Source of the DNA: Chitinophagaceae bacterium
Lineage (GTDB): Bacteria; Bacteroidota; Bacteroidia; Chitinophagales; Chitinophagaceae
Length of the DNA stretch: 6,520 bases
Direction: 5' to 3'
Assembly (NCBI GenBank): GCA_021738605.1
Contig: JAIPBY010000135.1
Location: 1-6,520, forward strand
The position numbers were made by a program, and so were the translations under genes. This document shows, piece by piece, positions 5,964-6,520 of the stretch (its first letter is position 1; the number at the start of each line of letters is the position of its first letter). The notes beneath the pieces are model-generated. The model had not been told where the DNA came from. It searched no databases and worked only from the letters and a program-made list of their open reading frames with translations.

Positions 5964-6520
5964 ATGCAAGTTCATTTTCAAATAGATAATCTTCCTCCTT
6001 TTCGGAATGCTGTCCTCACGATAGGCACTTTTGATGGAGTGCATTCAGGACATACTGCCATTCTCGACAAGCTCAGGTCTGAAGCCGATGCCCTAAACGG
6101 AGAAACTGTTGTGATCACTTTTCATCCGCATCCCCGGAGAATTTTGAACAATGCCGATGCCCCGGCACTGCTTACCAGCCTTGAAGAGCGCATCGACCGT
6201 TTCAACCAAATTGGCATAGACCATTTGGTTATTGTTGCCTTCGATACTGCCTTTTCTGCCTTGTCTGCAAACGATTATATCAAAAAATTCTTGGTGGATC
6301 TTTTTCATCCCAAGGTCATTGTGATTGGGTATGATCATCGTTTTGGACAAGGAAGAACCGGCGATTATGAACTCCTGAAACAGAAAGGTGAAACATATGG
6401 ATACACGGTTGTTGAGATTCCTGAAAAGATGCTGGATGCTTCAAGGGTGAGCTCTACCCATATACGGCATGCCCTGCTGGATGGAGATCTAGCAACGGCG
6501 AACAGCTTGCTGTCCTATCC
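5964..6520 (+). CDS. ribF: Bifunctional riboflavin kinase/FAD synthetase, N-terminal part (cut off by window)
   Basis: RibF phosphorylates riboflavin to FMN (C-terminal kinase domain) and adenylylates FMN to FAD (N-terminal domain). Only the N-terminal 185 codons are present, out of about 310 in the family, so the window holds the FMN adenylyltransferase domain and none of the kinase domain. Diagnostic motifs are IGTFDGVHSGH (20-30, the nucleotidyltransferase HxGH signature), TFHPHPRRIL (52-61), IGYDHRFGQGRTGD (121-134) and the ISSTxIR-type VSSTHIRHAL (162-171). The start at the ATG gives the expected N-terminus, with about 20 residues before GTFDG. No FMN riboswitch is possible in the short upstream gap, in keeping with ribF usually being constitutive. 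It is divergent from purM. Confidence 0.96.
   Translation, partial: MQVHFQIDNLPPFRNAVLTIGTFDGVHSGHTAILDKLRSEADALNGETVVITFHPHPRRILNNADAPALLTSLEERIDRFNQIGIDHLVIVAFDTAFSALSANDYIKKFLVDLFHPKVIVIGYDHRFGQGRTGDYELLKQKGETYGYTVVEIPEKMLDASRVSSTHIRHALLDGDLATANSLLSY

Noticed and set aside
1..6520. Novel multigene system, mobile element, CRISPR or RNA gene
   Set aside because: Both strands are filled with housekeeping genes. No tandem repeats, transposase motifs, tRNA-like cloverleaf or terminal inverted repeats were seen by eye.

Overview
The window reads as ordinary chromosomal core-genome sequence from a member of the Bacteroidota (a Cytophaga/Chitinophaga/Saprospira-like lineage is plausible, but the family cannot be fixed from this stretch). 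The evidence is the long PurM variant with the HADGAGTKS and CSGGGQTK motifs, an FtsE-type ATPase without an adjacent ftsX, upstream regions without Shine-Dalgarno sequences, and several promoter-like sites of the Bacteroidota type (-7 box TAnnTTTG with a TTG/TTTG element about 19 bases upstream).

Layout. At the left end, on the minus strand, lies the conserved rpsO-pnp pair: ribosomal protein S15 (1925-2197), then polyribonucleotide nucleotidyltransferase (from 1850, running off the left edge). A strong 11-bp hairpin separates them. Upstream of rpsO, also on the minus strand, is an uncharacterised four-helix membrane protein (2308-2823). A short divergent gap then leads to a plus-strand glycosyltransferase-like gene (2884-3999). 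This gene runs tail-to-tail into, and overlaps by 29 bp, an FtsE-like ABC ATPase (3971-4669, minus). That ATPase is the second gene of a tight purM-ftsE operon (purM 4679-5854, minus; 9-bp gap). A 109-bp divergent intergenic region separates purM from ribF (5964 to the right edge, plus), which is cut off after its FMN adenylyltransferase domain.

How the genes relate. The set is housekeeping: mRNA decay and translation (pnp, rpsO), purine synthesis (purM), flavin cofactor synthesis (ribF), cell-envelope division machinery (ftsE), and one probable sugar transferase. I saw no mobile element, CRISPR array, tRNA, rRNA or defence/toxin system, and no evidence of an undescribed multigene system. The points most worth a second look are the rpsO-pnp intercistronic hairpin, the substituted motifs of the glycosyltransferase, the ftsE/glycosyltransferase tail overlap, and the very short predicted leader of ribF. 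No gene-free stretch exceeds about 110 bases.
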